A program made the position numbers and the translations under genes. Source: Prosopocoilus inquinatus (Eukaryota; Arthropoda; Insecta; Coleoptera; Lucanidae). Taken from it: DNA of 64,000 bases. Below, one piece after another: positions 30,308 to 41,837 of this stretch. The notes below the pieces were generated by a model that had not been told where the DNA came from, did not search any database, and saw only the letters and a list, made by a program, of their open reading frames with translations. Every line of letters begins with the position of its first letter. The first letter of the stretch is position 1. The stretch covers positions 11,736,001 to 11,800,000 of the forward strand of contig CM069875.1 in NCBI GenBank assembly GCA_036172665.1, given 5' to 3'.

Positions 30308-30582
30308 AGCAGCAGTCCAAGTACCAACCTCCATTTAATGTAGGTGATTTTGTCTTACTAAGAACAAATCCCATGTCAAAATTAAATGAAAGAATAATCG
30401 AAAAATTTTGTCATCTGTACGAGGGCCCGTATCGAATAACCCGGAAGGTACATGAAAACGCATATCTATTAACTAGTGAACAGGGCCGATTAAAGGGATT
30501 ATACAACGCGGCTAGTTTACGGCCGTATTATCGTCCGGAGGCGTCAGCAGGTAGCCGGGTCAATGTGCCGGGGCAGTGGTAG
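30289..30582 (+). pseudogene. Integrase C-terminal domain fragment
   Basis: The frame reads YQPPFNVGDFVLLRTNP, then KFCHLYEGPYRITRKVHENA and YNAASLRPYY, the small beta-barrel domain at the end of Gypsy integrases that binds DNA. It overlaps the preceding frame by 19 bp in a different phase, which marks the internal deletion point (about 30270-30310). The protein cannot catalyse integration. Confidence 0.8.
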
Positions 30583-30756
30583 ACTTACGCTAGACCGCAT
30601 GGATAATAGAACCCATCACCCTAGACAGAGGTGACGGAAACTAAGTGCTGGTGTATGTAGGTACGGTCGAGAAGGGAACGTTTCAGTAACGCGGCAACAC
30701 AATACATTTTTCTTTCTTAGGTAACATTTTAGCAAACTGAGCGCCTGGAATTGAGG

Positions 30757-30885
30757 ATGCCATTGGAAATTGCGGCGCCAGGTGATAAAGTGACGGTGAA
30801 ATTAAAAGGACCCAATTATGAAGTGTACGGTGATGAAACTAGTGAAGTGGTATTGTTGTGGTATTCTTTATATAATATTCGCTGA
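30757..30885 (+). CDS. Small open frame of 42 residues, unknown
   Basis: A short frame (MPLEIAAPGDKVTVKLKGPN then YEVYGDETSEVVLLWYSLYN) lies between the integrase fragment and the 3' LTR. A TTCTTTCTTAG acceptor-like site lies about 35 bp upstream. It may be the remains of a third, env-like or accessory frame, or chance. No domain recognised. Confidence 0.3.
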   Translation: MPLEIAAPGDKVTVKLKGPNYEVYGDETSEVVLLWYSLYNIR

Positions 30886-31189
30886 TTGTTCCGTGAAGAA
30901 CAAGGAGTGGGGCGGGGGGTTGAATCTTGGAACAAATTGATGTGTCCGTTTCAAATAGTTTCGCTAGGGTAGTTGAGATGATTACAGAACTCGGTAGCGA
31001 AGGGTCCCTGCTTGGCGGTTTTATACGCTGTCGCTGGTCGGTACACTGCATGCTTGTTGCTCTGTAGCCCTGAGGGTCGAATTGCATAATCAAACTACGG
31101 CTTGCACATGTGAGGGACGCTTTGGACTTTTGGTTTGAATTTCTCAGACTCGTTCCCAACGATCACGGTGTTTGTTGGACCCAAGTCCT

Positions 31190-31200
31190 CGGGAGGCGAA
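31190..31200 (+). promoter_or_regulatory. Polypurine-tract-like segment before the 3' LTR
   Basis: CGGGAGGCGAA lies directly before the TG of the 3' LTR, where the plus-strand primer is expected. It is short and interrupted by C. Confidence 0.5.
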
Positions 31201-33312
31201 TGAAACAGTCCAAGCCGGTCGGCTATATTTTTGTGGTTTAAGACGTTTTTATTTTTAGTTTATTTTATCATTATTTTTTTTGTCGATTCGTGGTGTTGCT
31301 AATGCGGTTGGCGCCAAGATAGCGAAAGCTTGAAGAGGGTTGATAAGTATGGGCATTTTGAAACGCCAAACGGGTGGGAACGCCACGGATAGACACATAA
31401 GTTATTAAGTCAATTAGGGCGTAGGATGTTTTAGGATTTAAGATAAGTAACATTCGTAGAGAAGTGGTTTTTGCTGTTTTCGGGGGGGTGTAAGGAGAAC
31501 CGCAATAGGGAATTCGGGAGACAAGAAGGGCAGTCGGAAACGGAATAGCTCCGAGATCGGACGACCGAGCGTGTTTTGTTTCTAAGTCCATTTTTAATTA
31601 TTTTCTAAGCTCATTGTAAATTAATTATTTCCTAAGTTTCCTAACGTAAGTTACGGTTAGTGACCAATAGCGTTAAGTCCTAGTGTAAGTGTTAGTGTGT
31701 TAATTAAAGACAAAGGAGCGCATGTGTTATCATTACCAGTAGGAAGTCAGGTATAATTTCGCATATATTCATGTAAGGGTGGCGATTTGGCTAGTCTCGC
31801 CGTCCTTGGGGCAGGAACGCGGGTTCAATCTAAAATTTAACGACTGATTTGACACGCCCGCGGGTGTCCCGTTTGCCTTTCAGTTCCGGTGGTGGAGCTA
31901 CCACATCTAGACAAACTTCACTTTCTGGGATCTGTATCTCTGACACATTATTTATGCAATTCCCATAGGGACGATTTTGGTGATGTCCATGGGCGCGCTT
32001 TAGCCGGCGGGGTTTGTGTCCGGACATCGACTGGAAGAGTCCCTGAAAGCCCAAGCGTACCCATATCTCAGAATGGCCAGAGCTAAATTTCGGCCAACAC
32101 ATTTACAATTACAAATCATATCTTTATAGTACGTCTCTGTTCGTCCCTTTTGAGTGTCAGAATTTACTTCGGCCGGGGGCTCCGACTGAGAGTACTATTT
32201 TCTCGACCGACCAACATGTTCTGGTCATTTTATCGTACTCGTGTAGATGCACGTGTACGTATACCGCGATTCATGACCGCCCTTGCCCTAAGGGAATCTG
32301 GACAAGGATTCGATCCTGAATCGCAACCCGTGATTCAATATTGACCCCTAGCAACTAATCTGGGTCATCCTACGATCAAGCCTCCCCGACCGGAGTGCGG
32401 TTAGAATGTGGGCAGCTGAGACTGTGCTACCTCTGAGCTCAGGTCAATGAGCGGGTATCCAGTCCGAAACCGATTCGCGATCCCTCCCTTAAAACAAATA
32501 ATAAAGTCAATCGATCATACGGTGGAAGCCCGGTGACGATTGCAATGAACCCCACATGTGGGTCACTTAAACAACCGTGATAAACCGCTGCTCTTATTCG
32601 ACGCCGTGCCTTGTCGGTTTAAGCATTTGCCCCACGGGTGTATCCACTCGTTATAATTATTACAGAGACAGACCCCCGTGACACTGCCGGATCTGATTGG
32701 CGGGGAACACCTGAGGGGTTCTCAAGATTACGAATAAAAGTAATACTTTTTGTTTACGCAAAATTCTTGCCACATTAACAGCTGATTAGTTCCTCCCAGG
32801 GAGACTTTACGGGACTACCTGAGTCGGCCGGCGAGACCTAGCCGAGTGGGCACCCCGGGGTTTATGTCAATGAGTCGCGTCGATAATCGGAATTTCGTCA
32901 CGGTACTGAATTTAAGGTCGCTATTAAGTTACGATTACTTTGTTACGGCTCACCTTTGTAAGATTTCGGTTTTGGTTTGTGTTATCATTTTAATTTTTCG
33001 AGTAGAGGGTTTTACGCTCAAGAATTCCGCAGGACTGGTAAGTCCAGTTAAGACTGCGGACTTCAGGAGTTTTTCCCTCTACAATATACGTCTTAAACGT
33101 TAATCTGGCATTTTTATTTCATTCTTGTAAGGTCCCTCCTTTCAAATTTCACACCAATACCAGGTAAGACCCTATGTTAATGCGAGCATGACCGAGGGAT
33201 CCTTTTTCAGTTATCACTAGACAATTTACGAGCCATTTAAATAATCAAAACAAATCAGATTTTATTGGTTTATTATCAATATTTACAGTCAGGGGAGGGC
33301 GGGCGCGTTACA
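31201..33312 (+). repeat. Gypsy-type element, 3' LTR (2112 bp)
   Basis: Same length and nearly the same sequence as the 5' LTR, offset by 5128 bp. It ends GTTACA directly against ATATACAGTTGAG. No 4-6 bp target duplication is visible between the left flank (CATAA) and the right flank (ATATA). Confidence 0.95.
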
Positions 33313-33880
33313 ATATACAGTTGAGATTTTAAAGATACATATTTAAAAACTTTCTACGTTAAAAGTTTAAGAGCTATACGTAAAAAGTCTTATACTATTG
33401 GAAAACTTAGTAAGGGATGTTTTAAACTATGTTGTCATATACAGGGCGTTCCATGTAATTTTTTTTTAGAAAAATGGTAATTTACGTTGTGCATCACCCT
33501 GTGTAAAGTACCTGGAAAAATTTCGAATTGATTACACATTTCTGTTCTCTAATAGTTAGATAATGCATCCACCAAAATTCAAAGCGAAATATTTAAAAAT
33601 AACTAATTTATGGAGTAACAAATTTTGTCATTTTTTACCGGCAAATTGTCAATATCTTGAAATCGATAAACTTTTGGTCAATAAAACGTTATATTATTTT
33701 CGTCCACTGATAATGAGACATCTAATAGTGCAATAATGTATAGGGTGTTCCATTAAAAAAAAAAACATGCTAGGGTCGTCACACTCTTACGGAACTCTCT
33801 GTGTAAGTCTAAATAATTATAGATTATGCATCTAACCGATGTGTATATTATTGCGCACATAGATTTCAAAAATCTTCAAA
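33313..33880 (-). repeat. Right arm of the large inverted repeat
   Basis: Complement of 24690-25245; homology starts at the very edge of the 3' LTR. It contains CAGGGCGTTCCATG (near 33442) and AGGGTGTTCCATTAAA (near 33740), so it may itself consist of two DNA-element ends. Confidence 0.75.
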
Positions 33881-34998
33881 AGTAACGCTACAATCTTCCG
33901 CCCACGCACTGTTGGCCCACCCTGTATAAAATCACATTATACGATCAATACAAAATGAACCTCAAATTTCTGTCTTTGATACTATTTAGTATCAAATTGA
34001 AATTTTTATTTATATTCTTGAAAACTAAAAATGACTCTAAAAAAACAAGAGCAAGCAAGTGATGGTGCGCTAATTTTGAAACCTGCTGTATTAAATAAAA
34101 AGATAGGCAACTTACCTAATATTTCGGTTTTGAAAATATGGCAACCAAAAAGTCGACAAAACGGTTTAACCTGATTCTACTGAAGAACAAACACATTATT
34201 GGCAATTATTTTTAAAATAAAACAGCGCAATGTTTTCGTGTATCCAATACCAAGGAAAAACAGGAATGGTAGATGATTATTAAAACAACTATTCTCGTAT
34301 TCCCCCACAACACAATGACTAAACCAGCAGAAACTGAACTACAGAAAATTCGAATGCCCAAGCCTGTTTTAAAACATAAAAGTCTAAAGGTGACACGTAT
34401 AATCCTGAATACAGAAAGGAAGGCATTCATTAATTATATTCTACATGGCATACCCCTTTGCCATTTAAAATTTCCATACGTCCATCTTCATGCAAATCGC
34501 GTTCGTGTTTACCGCGCGTGAATTATACAATTTAAAAGTTAACAGCCGGGAACGACGAACGCATTAAAGTAGTTTACATAATGCATAACACATTTCCTCT
34601 TTTGAGCACCTCCGAGAAGGAAAACTGTCCAAACATGGCTGTCTCCGGGGGAAGTGAGGATGCGCTCAATTGCATTTTCTGGCAATTAGTTTCGATGCAT
34701 TCAAATCAAAGTGATGCTGCGAAAACCTGAGTAAGTGAATCAATCCTCTTTTGTAAAAAAGAAATAATTAACAATTCCCTCCGCATGCTACTGAATATTG
34801 ATAGGTTGTCGATGCTTATCATTATTATTATATGAGCGTATCCGTTACTTACTATCATACTAATTAAAAGTTTCGATTTTGATTAAACTGCATTTTGCAT
34901 CTTTAATCTGCTCATTTTAATCTGCATTGCAGTTGTTTTTTCTAAACATTTTCAGAAGCTTCATTTTAATGAGCAAAAATTATGGTCCTTATATGTAC
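33881..34998. other. Spacer with no recognised gene
   Basis: The open frame at 34273-34521 (82 residues, beginning MIIKTTILVFPHNTMTKPAE) and its antisense show no domain. Nothing else was supported. Confidence 0.4.
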
Positions 34999-36242
34999 AC
35001 TGGCGTTTCAAATTGAGTTTGTACTGAAGCGATCTTCTAAACCGTAAGAGATACAAATTTGATTAAATGGAAGAAAAGTTTCATAAATTAATATCTAATT
35101 CGTATTCATTAACAGAATTTTTTTTTTCTTATTCTTGAGATATTAATGAAAATGTAAAAAAGTCGATTTTCTTGTTTTCTCTGTATCTCTTTTATTACAA
35201 ATAATTTTGAAATTCTGATTTAACTTTCTACAAGCAGATTTTGATTCTGCTTCGAATAGGGGTGGCAGAATTGAAGTCAAACGTTTCGTCTTTCCACGAC
35301 CATCATCAGTTTCGATTTTTAAATACAACTTATTCTTATGGTATATCACACTTATTATTTGATATTCATTTGAAGCTTAAAAAATTCAGATTTTTATATG
35401 AAAATTTTATTTAATGCCCGTCTTACACGGTGACATTTCTTGTACAAAATTTGTGACTTGATAACAGAGAAGTATCGAATTAACCAGTAAATATTCACTA
35501 TGGTAGCCTTTCTCTGTCACTTTGGCCAAAATTTACACATAAATTATCATAGTGTAAAGCAGCCATAACACATAAGTTCAAATCTATTCTATTCGACAGC
35601 ATTTTTTCTGGTGATTTCAGTGATGCATAATACTTAATACCCTTTTTTCAAGTAAAGTTAAAATATGACAAGAAAACTAATACAGTTCCGTCGCGATTTA
35701 CTTAATAAGTAAATTTATTCCTAACTACTTTTTTTATTTGTTAGGAATTAACAACTAACATTCAATTGTCGGAAAAGGAAAAATCAATAAATATTAATTA
35801 AATTATATTAGATAGATAATACTAACAAATAAACAACAGTATAAACATAAAAGTATTATTAAATTACCAGAACAAAATAAACAATAACAGAATGAAAAGT
35901 TGGATTATTTGTCTGTAAAAATTCATTTTCGTAAGTGCAATGAAAGATGAAATATTTGACTTCAATTCTGTCAACCTTATTCGAACCATAATCAAAAAGT
36001 GCTTGTAGAAAGTTAAATCAAAATTTCAAAATTATTTATAATAAAAGAGATACAGAAGAAAAAAGAAAGTCGACGTTTTTACATTTTCATTAATATCTCA
36101 AGAAGAAATAAGAAAAAAATCATTTTGTCAATGAACGAGAATAAGGTATTGATTCGTGGAACTTTTCTTCCATTTAACCCAATTTGTATCTCTTACGGTT
36201 TAGAAGGTCCCTTCAGTGCACACTCAATTTGAAACAGCTGGT
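34999..36242. mobile_element. Long-TIR DNA element with 8-bp duplication
   Basis: Arms of roughly 300 bp are complements (left starts ACTGGCGTTTCAAATTGAG, right ends CTCAATTTGAAACAGCTGGT). They are flanked by ATATGTAC at 34991-34998 and 36243-36250. The middle (about 35400-35930) is non-coding. The superfamily is unclear: an 8-bp duplication allows hAT or Merlin; long arms recall MULE or foldback types. A one-arm relative is at 7729-8118. Confidence 0.75.
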
Positions 36243-36339
36243 ATATGTACAAAAAAAACCGATAAATATACAACCTATTAAATAAAATAATAAACAAGAC
36301 AACAGTGTACAATTCTATTTAGTGAAAATGGCCACTCAA

Positions 36340-36800
36340 GGAGAAATTTCTGATTTTTCGAAAATTATTTTTAAGGCAATAATTTCTGCTTGTCTAAAAA
36401 CTTGTTTATCCCCTAACAGGTATACCGAGTGAATTTTACTTAGTTAGAAAATAGAGTTTTTTGAAATAGTAAATTTATCCTCAGGAATTAATTAAGATTT
36501 TAATGAGATTTCTTTAACTTTAATTAGGTTCAGTTTATTGGACAATGTCAACGCCAGATAATTTCCGGAAGAATTGAATTTTTCAATTATTAAAATATTG
36601 CCATATGTCATATTTCACATACTAAAACTTAATTTCAGAATATAATTTTTTGGTTGTGAAAATTCAAAGATTTGTAATATTTACAAAATCAATTATTACT
36701 TCAGATATTTTATTATTTAGCGAAAAGTAATATTCTTACATAATTTTTATGTTTTTAATGCAAGATATTTTTTAAGGGAAATGTTTTTTACTGACAAATA
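36340..36800 (+). repeat. Unclassified interspersed repeat U, copy 1
   Basis: It shares GCAATAATTTCTGCTTGTCT, TATACCGAGTGA and ATGAGATTTCTTTAA blocks in order with 38210-38660, and in the opposite orientation with 44085-44580. No coding capacity. Confidence 0.65.
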
Positions 36801-37130
36801 GCATGCATTTAATTACTTCTAAAAACTCTAACCTACCCCTGTTAATGTGAATTCGACAAAAACCCTGTAAATATTATTTTATTTCCATCTTCTTAGTTAA
36901 TAACAGTTTACAGGTTATTTTTGTTGATTATGGTAGTCAAGTAAGTGATAAATTACGGAACAGACCTGTAATATTTTACGGGCTCGTATAAAATTTTACA
37001 GGTTTTTAGAAAAACTTATTGTCTGTTTACATCACCATGACTACTTCTAGTCTGAAATAACGCCTTCGATAAAAAAAAACGTTTTCATAAAAAATTTAAG
37101 TAAATTAAAAGCCGCCGTATGAAGGTGAAA

Positions 37131-37245
37131 ATATAAATGTGTATACGACACGCTTTGCAATTAATCTTTACTGGATTATAAATTCCAACTCGCCTGACAA
37201 GCTTGACAAGTAGATAACTGTTACAGCTGTGTAAATGGGGAGCTT
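37131..37245 (+). repeat. Repeat V, copy 1 (CGCTTTGCAATTAATCTTTA)
   Basis: Matches 46183-46300 across TACGMGAYACGCTTTGCAAT and the following AACTCGCC / AGCTCGCC segment. Function unknown. Confidence 0.6.
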
Positions 37246-37509
37246 TTTTTCTTATTTAAGTAGTTTATATGTTCAGTCAATTTAGTAGGGAGAATATGGG
37301 CCATGAATCATTTTACTGTCAAATGAAATTACTAAAGGCTCATAAAATTAATTTCAAATCACATTACAGTAGAAAAACAAAGGTGGTTTTACATTTTAAA
37401 GTAAATTAAAGTCAAGTCATATTATTGAAATGGCCCTAAGTTATTTGATTTGACAGTAAAAAAATCCACAGCCATTTCATACCTATCCAGTATACTGACT
37501 TAAACATGT

Positions 37510-38190
37510 ACGCTAAATATTAATTATTAATTAGCTTTGAAAAATATTTCCAGTAAAAGACAACTTGTTAGAGAATGTGAAAAATAAGCAAAAATATTAC
37601 TCCTACTTTTCAGTAAATAATTAAATATATAAAGCAATAAAATTAATCTTTCCTATTATTTGTTTGAATGATAAATCTTTGAAGTTTTTGCCCTTAAAAT
37701 ATTGTTACGATTCGGGGTTCATCGACTGATCTTAAACACTTTATGAAAAAACACAATCATCTACATAACGAATACACTACAAATACCCTCTAACATTATT
37801 TTAAAAAATCGCACTGCCATGTCGCCGTTTATAGCTCCGCGACACTCATATTCTTCGCTTCTAAATAACAAATGTTAATCGCTTCCCAATCTTCCCGTTA
37901 TACAGTATGTCAACTTGCTGCTAAACGCGTCGTCTGGCCATCAGCGCTCACGGCGTAACAATATTAAATTCTGAAATTGAGTTTTAATATTTAAAATTTT
38001 GAGAAGATTCTAAAAATTTTAAAATTCAATTTAAGCGGAACTTTAAAAAGACCCAGTTGTTATTTGAGATTGTTTAAAGAGCTGAAACTAAATTATTTCC
38101 GAGAAATAACAATTTTACGATTTTGACCATTTCGAAAAACGTTGTGTTCTAACAAAGTAAAAATTATTCTGCAATGATCGCCAAAAAGTC
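37510..38190 (-). repeat. Unclassified interspersed repeat U, inverted copy split by a solo LTR
   Basis: The two parts (37510-37702 and 37961-38190) read, on the minus strand, like the neighbouring plus copies; AATAACAATTTTACGATTTTGACC near 38106 is the complement of a block in copy 3. A solo LTR is inserted within it. Confidence 0.55.
37703..37960 (+). mobile_element. Solo LTR, 258 bp
   Basis: It begins TGTTACGATTCGGGG and ends CACGGCGTAACA (TG...CA with matching TGTTACG/CGTAACA ends) and is flanked by the 4-bp duplication ATAT (37699-37702 and 37961-37964). It is GC-richer than its surroundings. This fits a Gypsy solo LTR left by recombination; a small MITE is the alternative. Confidence 0.65.
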
Positions 38191-38209
38191 GGCATCAAAT
38201 GGAAAAATC

Positions 38210-38660
38210 TTTATTTTTGAATTTTCGAAAAAAGTTTTTACGGCAATAATTTCTGCTTGTCTAAAAACCTATTTAGCCCGTATCAGATATACCGAGTGAT
38301 TTTTACCTATTTAGAAAATAGAGATTTTCGAAAAGGTGGAAATCGTCAAATTGTTATTCCATGGAAATTAGTCAACATTTCAATGAGATTTCTTTAATTT
38401 AATATCAAGGCCAGAAAATAATTTTGTTTTCTATAAATTCCGTTAAAATTGAATTTTTCAATTTTTAGAATATTCTCATAATTTCAGATACTAGAACTTG
38501 ACTTCAATATTTAATATTTTTAAGATGAAAACTTGAAAGATTGGAAAAAGTAATAAGAAAGATTAATTATTGCTTCAGATATTTGATTATCCAAAAGTAA
38601 TATCTGTGGATATTTTATACGTTTTTGATGCAAGGTGCCTATCAGAAGAAATATTTTTCA
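38210..38660 (+). repeat. Unclassified interspersed repeat U, copy 3
   Basis: Direct relative of 36340-36800 (TTTACGGCAATAATTTCTGC, AGATATACCGAGTGATTTTT, TTCAATGAGATTTCTTTAA). Downstream, 38830-38940 is the complement of 37310-37470, so the inverted arrangement extends beyond the core. Confidence 0.6.
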
Positions 38661-39438
38661 AAGATAATTAAAACCTACTTAAACAGCTTCTATATAATCT
38701 ATGTTTGTTATTGAATTATTTTCACAAAAAGAGAAAAGAAAATATTCGTTTACAGTGGCTTAAAAGAGGAGATTTTGATTTATTTAGCATAAATGTTCAA
38801 GTTAATAGGCACTCTATGAGATGGCTGTGGATTTTCTTTTACTGTAAAATCAAATTACTAAAGGGCTATTTTAATAATAGGACATAACTTTAAATTACTT
38901 TAAAATGTAAAACCAGCCTTGTTTTAGTATTGTAATGTGAATAGTGAATATTTATTTAGTCAACGATTAGTCAACGATTATAAAAATTATCATGAGACTT
39001 AGTCAACTAATAAGTACAAATAAAAAAAAATAAAAAAAATAAAAGTAAGTATCAATGACAATTTTAGGTAAACATAATTAAAATCAAAATTAAAATAATA
39101 TCAAACGTAACACTAAGATTAAAGTAATTCCAGGGTTGGATCGGCTACAGACGATGCAATGTGCGAAAGTACTTCTCGAAGCAGGAACCATGAAGATGTA
39201 GATCTTCGTCTTTTTTAGGTAAGTATTTTTAATATGGTGGCTTTTAATTTTGGGTTCAGAGACCATCTAATGATAACAGTAAATTTTAATCCTGGTAAAT
39301 CAACAACATTCCTGGTCCTCCAATCTGCATGTCCAACATTATGTGATAAGGTGTTTATTTATCGAGTACAGATGCCTTTCTAGAAAGTAAGTGTAACATT
39401 TGTGTTTGAATCTTTTGAATTCCGTTTCATTTTTCAGT

Positions 39439-40088
39439 TCAGGGGGGTAATGCATTGAAACTCTTTGGGCCAATGTATTCAGCATTTTTTTGACCTATCA
39501 TAATGCGTTGATATTCGGGTCTGATGTCTTCATTATTCCGAGTATGGTAAGAGTGGAAGTCATTATTTATTTTTAAATTCATTTTAAAAGTGAAAATCAC
39601 AAGTTGATAAATATATATGGAGTAGACTATCGGAATTTTATATTTTATAAATAAATCTTTGCAATGTGAATTAGGTGTTACTCCAGCAATTATTCTGACT
39701 ATCTTCTTTTGTTTGATAAAAATTTCCATAACATATCTGCTGTGTCCCGAGATTGTAATACCGTAGGTAAGTATGGATTGTACTAAACCAAAATAAGTTT
39801 GTAGCAGGACTTTATAGTTGCTAAAGATTTTAGGTTTTTAAATAAGAATATTAAAGAACTTAGTTTCGCACTTATTTGTGTAACTTGTTGTTCCTATGTC
39901 AGTTTCTGATCAATTTGAATGCCTAAGAATTTTGTGGTAGTGACTTCTGTAATTGATTTCTTGTTAATTTTTAATAGTATGCTGCTGTCAACATGTTTGT
40001 TGTAAAATGGGTAAAATTGTGTGGCATGCGTTTTATATTTGTTAAGAATGATTCCATTATCTGTGGTCCACGTTAATAATTCTTTCAC
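39439..40088 (-). pseudogene. LINE family C ORF2, C-terminal part
   Basis: Two frames: LLTWTTDNGIILNKYKTHAT and TKFLGIQIDQKLT (end of the RT palm and thumb, 40088-39894), and IFIKQKKIVRIIAGVTPNSH with CKDLFIKYKIP (39729-39439), the post-RT tail of jockey-superfamily LINEs. The two are separated by frameshifts around 39730-39890. The RT catalytic centre is missing upstream, where a hAT MITE copy sits. Confidence 0.8.
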
Positions 40089-40194
40089 GGCGGCGTTACC
40101 TTGCGTCTCAAGTTGTTCAGTATTTTGTCTAAAATTATCATATTAATAAGAATAATTACAGGAAACTGTAGTTTGTCTACTTTTTTTGCTTTCA

Positions 40195-40774
40195 ACTGTA
40201 TATTGTAAGACAAAAACAAAAACAATTTAAAATTTTCGTCTGTACCATATTTTACAAAAGTCAAAAGAGATTTTTTTTCAGCTAAAGTTCGTAGACAAAA
40301 TTCAAATGTGTATCTTATTCAAATTAAATTTAGGTCAGAATCAAAAATTTTGGTATTTTAGAGATTTCACTCGTGCAAAGCGAATTCACTTTATAATTTG
40401 AAATTTTGTGGTAAAGATTGCGTTAATATTACGGTCTGCCTTCTCAAACTGGGAAATTTTGAATCAGCTTTTGAATTGGGATCGGTCACATTTCAAATAT
40501 GCGGTCAAATATGAGTTAATGCAGCTTTAATTCACTGTAAAAATTGACATTTACACTGTTAAAACCGAGCATCATTATTATTTGACGTCCAAAAATAAAT
40601 CAAATTTGAGATTAATATGCAATTAAAGCAGAAAAAAGAAAATAAATGTAGTTTCGGTTGTAGCCGAGAGTTCGGCTGTTTTTTGGCCGAAACCGAAACT
40701 TCGGCCGAACCACGAAATTGAATCCGAAACCGGCCGAAACCGAAACCGAAACCGAATATTCGGTCGGACACTAC
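40195..40774. mobile_element. hAT MITE copy 2 (CCGAAA type), left end missing
   Basis: It shares TTTTCGTCTGTACCATATTT, TGTAGTTTCGGTTGTAGCCG and the right end ATTCGGTCGGACACTA with the element at 5237-5794. The left terminal repeat is absent, and no target duplication can be drawn. It lies between two parts of the LINE reverse transcriptase, with RT sequence deleted beside it. Confidence 0.8.
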
Positions 40775-40782
40775 CGTACACT

Positions 40783-41025
40783 CTAGAATGAAAAAAATTC
40801 AAACATTTTTGAAATTTGACACTGTAATGATATAGGTCTGTAGTTTTCTATGTTATCCTGATTTCCCTTGTTTTTATACACTGGTAAAATTTTAGAAACT
40901 TTTAGTCGCTCTGGATACAATCCTTTTTCGAAAGATAAGTTTATTAATCTGGTTAGTGGAGATGTTATATTGTCCGAAACAATTTTGATTATTTTTTCTG
41001 GAACCTCGTCTATCCCGGATGACAT
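40783..41025 (-). pseudogene. LINE family C ORF2, start of reverse transcriptase
   Basis: SSGIDEVPEKIIKIVSDNIT, then FEKGLYPERLKVSKILPVYK and NIENYRPISLQCQISKMFEF. These are RT blocks 0-2 (the GxDxI/P, KxxKxxPVYK and NYRPIS motifs). The frame runs into the hAT MITE copy, and the FADD block is absent. Confidence 0.85.
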
Positions 41026-41188
41026 TTTGTTGCAGCATGTATTAATAACTTTATTTATTTCATATTCATTTACGGATCAAAGAAAGAAGCTGTTTGAAAT
41101 ACCGTTTCCTTTTGGCGTTTTGACCTGAGGCAAAGGCTTGTTTTCTATTAATTCTTTGAAATAAGTATTAAATTTGGTTACGGATTCT

Positions 41189-41837
41189 TCATGACTTATT
41201 ATTTTTAATAGAAATTTCTTCTTTGTTCTTTTGTTCTTTAAATTCACCAATAGTTTTCCAGAATGTTTTATTTATATTGTCACTATTTACAATTTTGTTT
41301 TCATAGTATTGCTGCTTTGCTTTTATTAATTCTTGCTTGTAATTTTTTTTTTTAATCTGATATCTTTCGTTGTAGTAATCACTTCTGATGTTGTGGTTGA
41401 CGGCTGCCATTTCTTTGACGAGCATGGAGAGATCTTTTAGCTGAGGAATTATCCACGTAGTATCATGTTTATTATTACATTTTTTTAGTTTTAATGACTG
41501 GAAAAGCTTTATTAAATTGTGCAAGAAATGTTTTTTCAAATTTGTTAAAAGCAGCATTTACATCATTGTATTCTAGATTCCAATTTGTGTTTTTAATATA
41601 TTCAATAAATTTCTGCTGATTCTGTAGTGTATATTTCCTTTTGAAAATGAATTCTGTTTCAGCTTTTATTTCTTCTTGAAGAATATTAGTAATTTGATGG
41701 GTATGGTCTGAGATATGGTTCAGGAAAACTTCAGTATTTGCTTGTGACAAATTAGTAAAGAATAAGTCTATACAGGTTTGTGTGTTTTTTTGAATATCTA
41801 GTCGGTTCGTGTACAATTTGATGTAGATCGTACTCAA
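41189..41837 (-). pseudogene. LINE family C ORF2, endonuclease end and linker
   Basis: Overlapping frames give the end of the endonuclease (TCIDLFFTN and HISDHTHQI, the SDH catalytic motif) and a helical linker rich in Lys/Asn/Glu (WIIPQLKDLSMLVKEMAAVN). The overlap of 83 bp in different phases means one frameshift at about 41480-41550. Confidence 0.75.

Noticed and set aside
30839..31159. Env-like minus-strand frame in the LTR element
   Set aside because: Wrong strand, and no membrane or signal segment.
34212..34521. Two overlapping frames on opposite strands
   Set aside because: Mutual shadows, no domain, no start or splice context.
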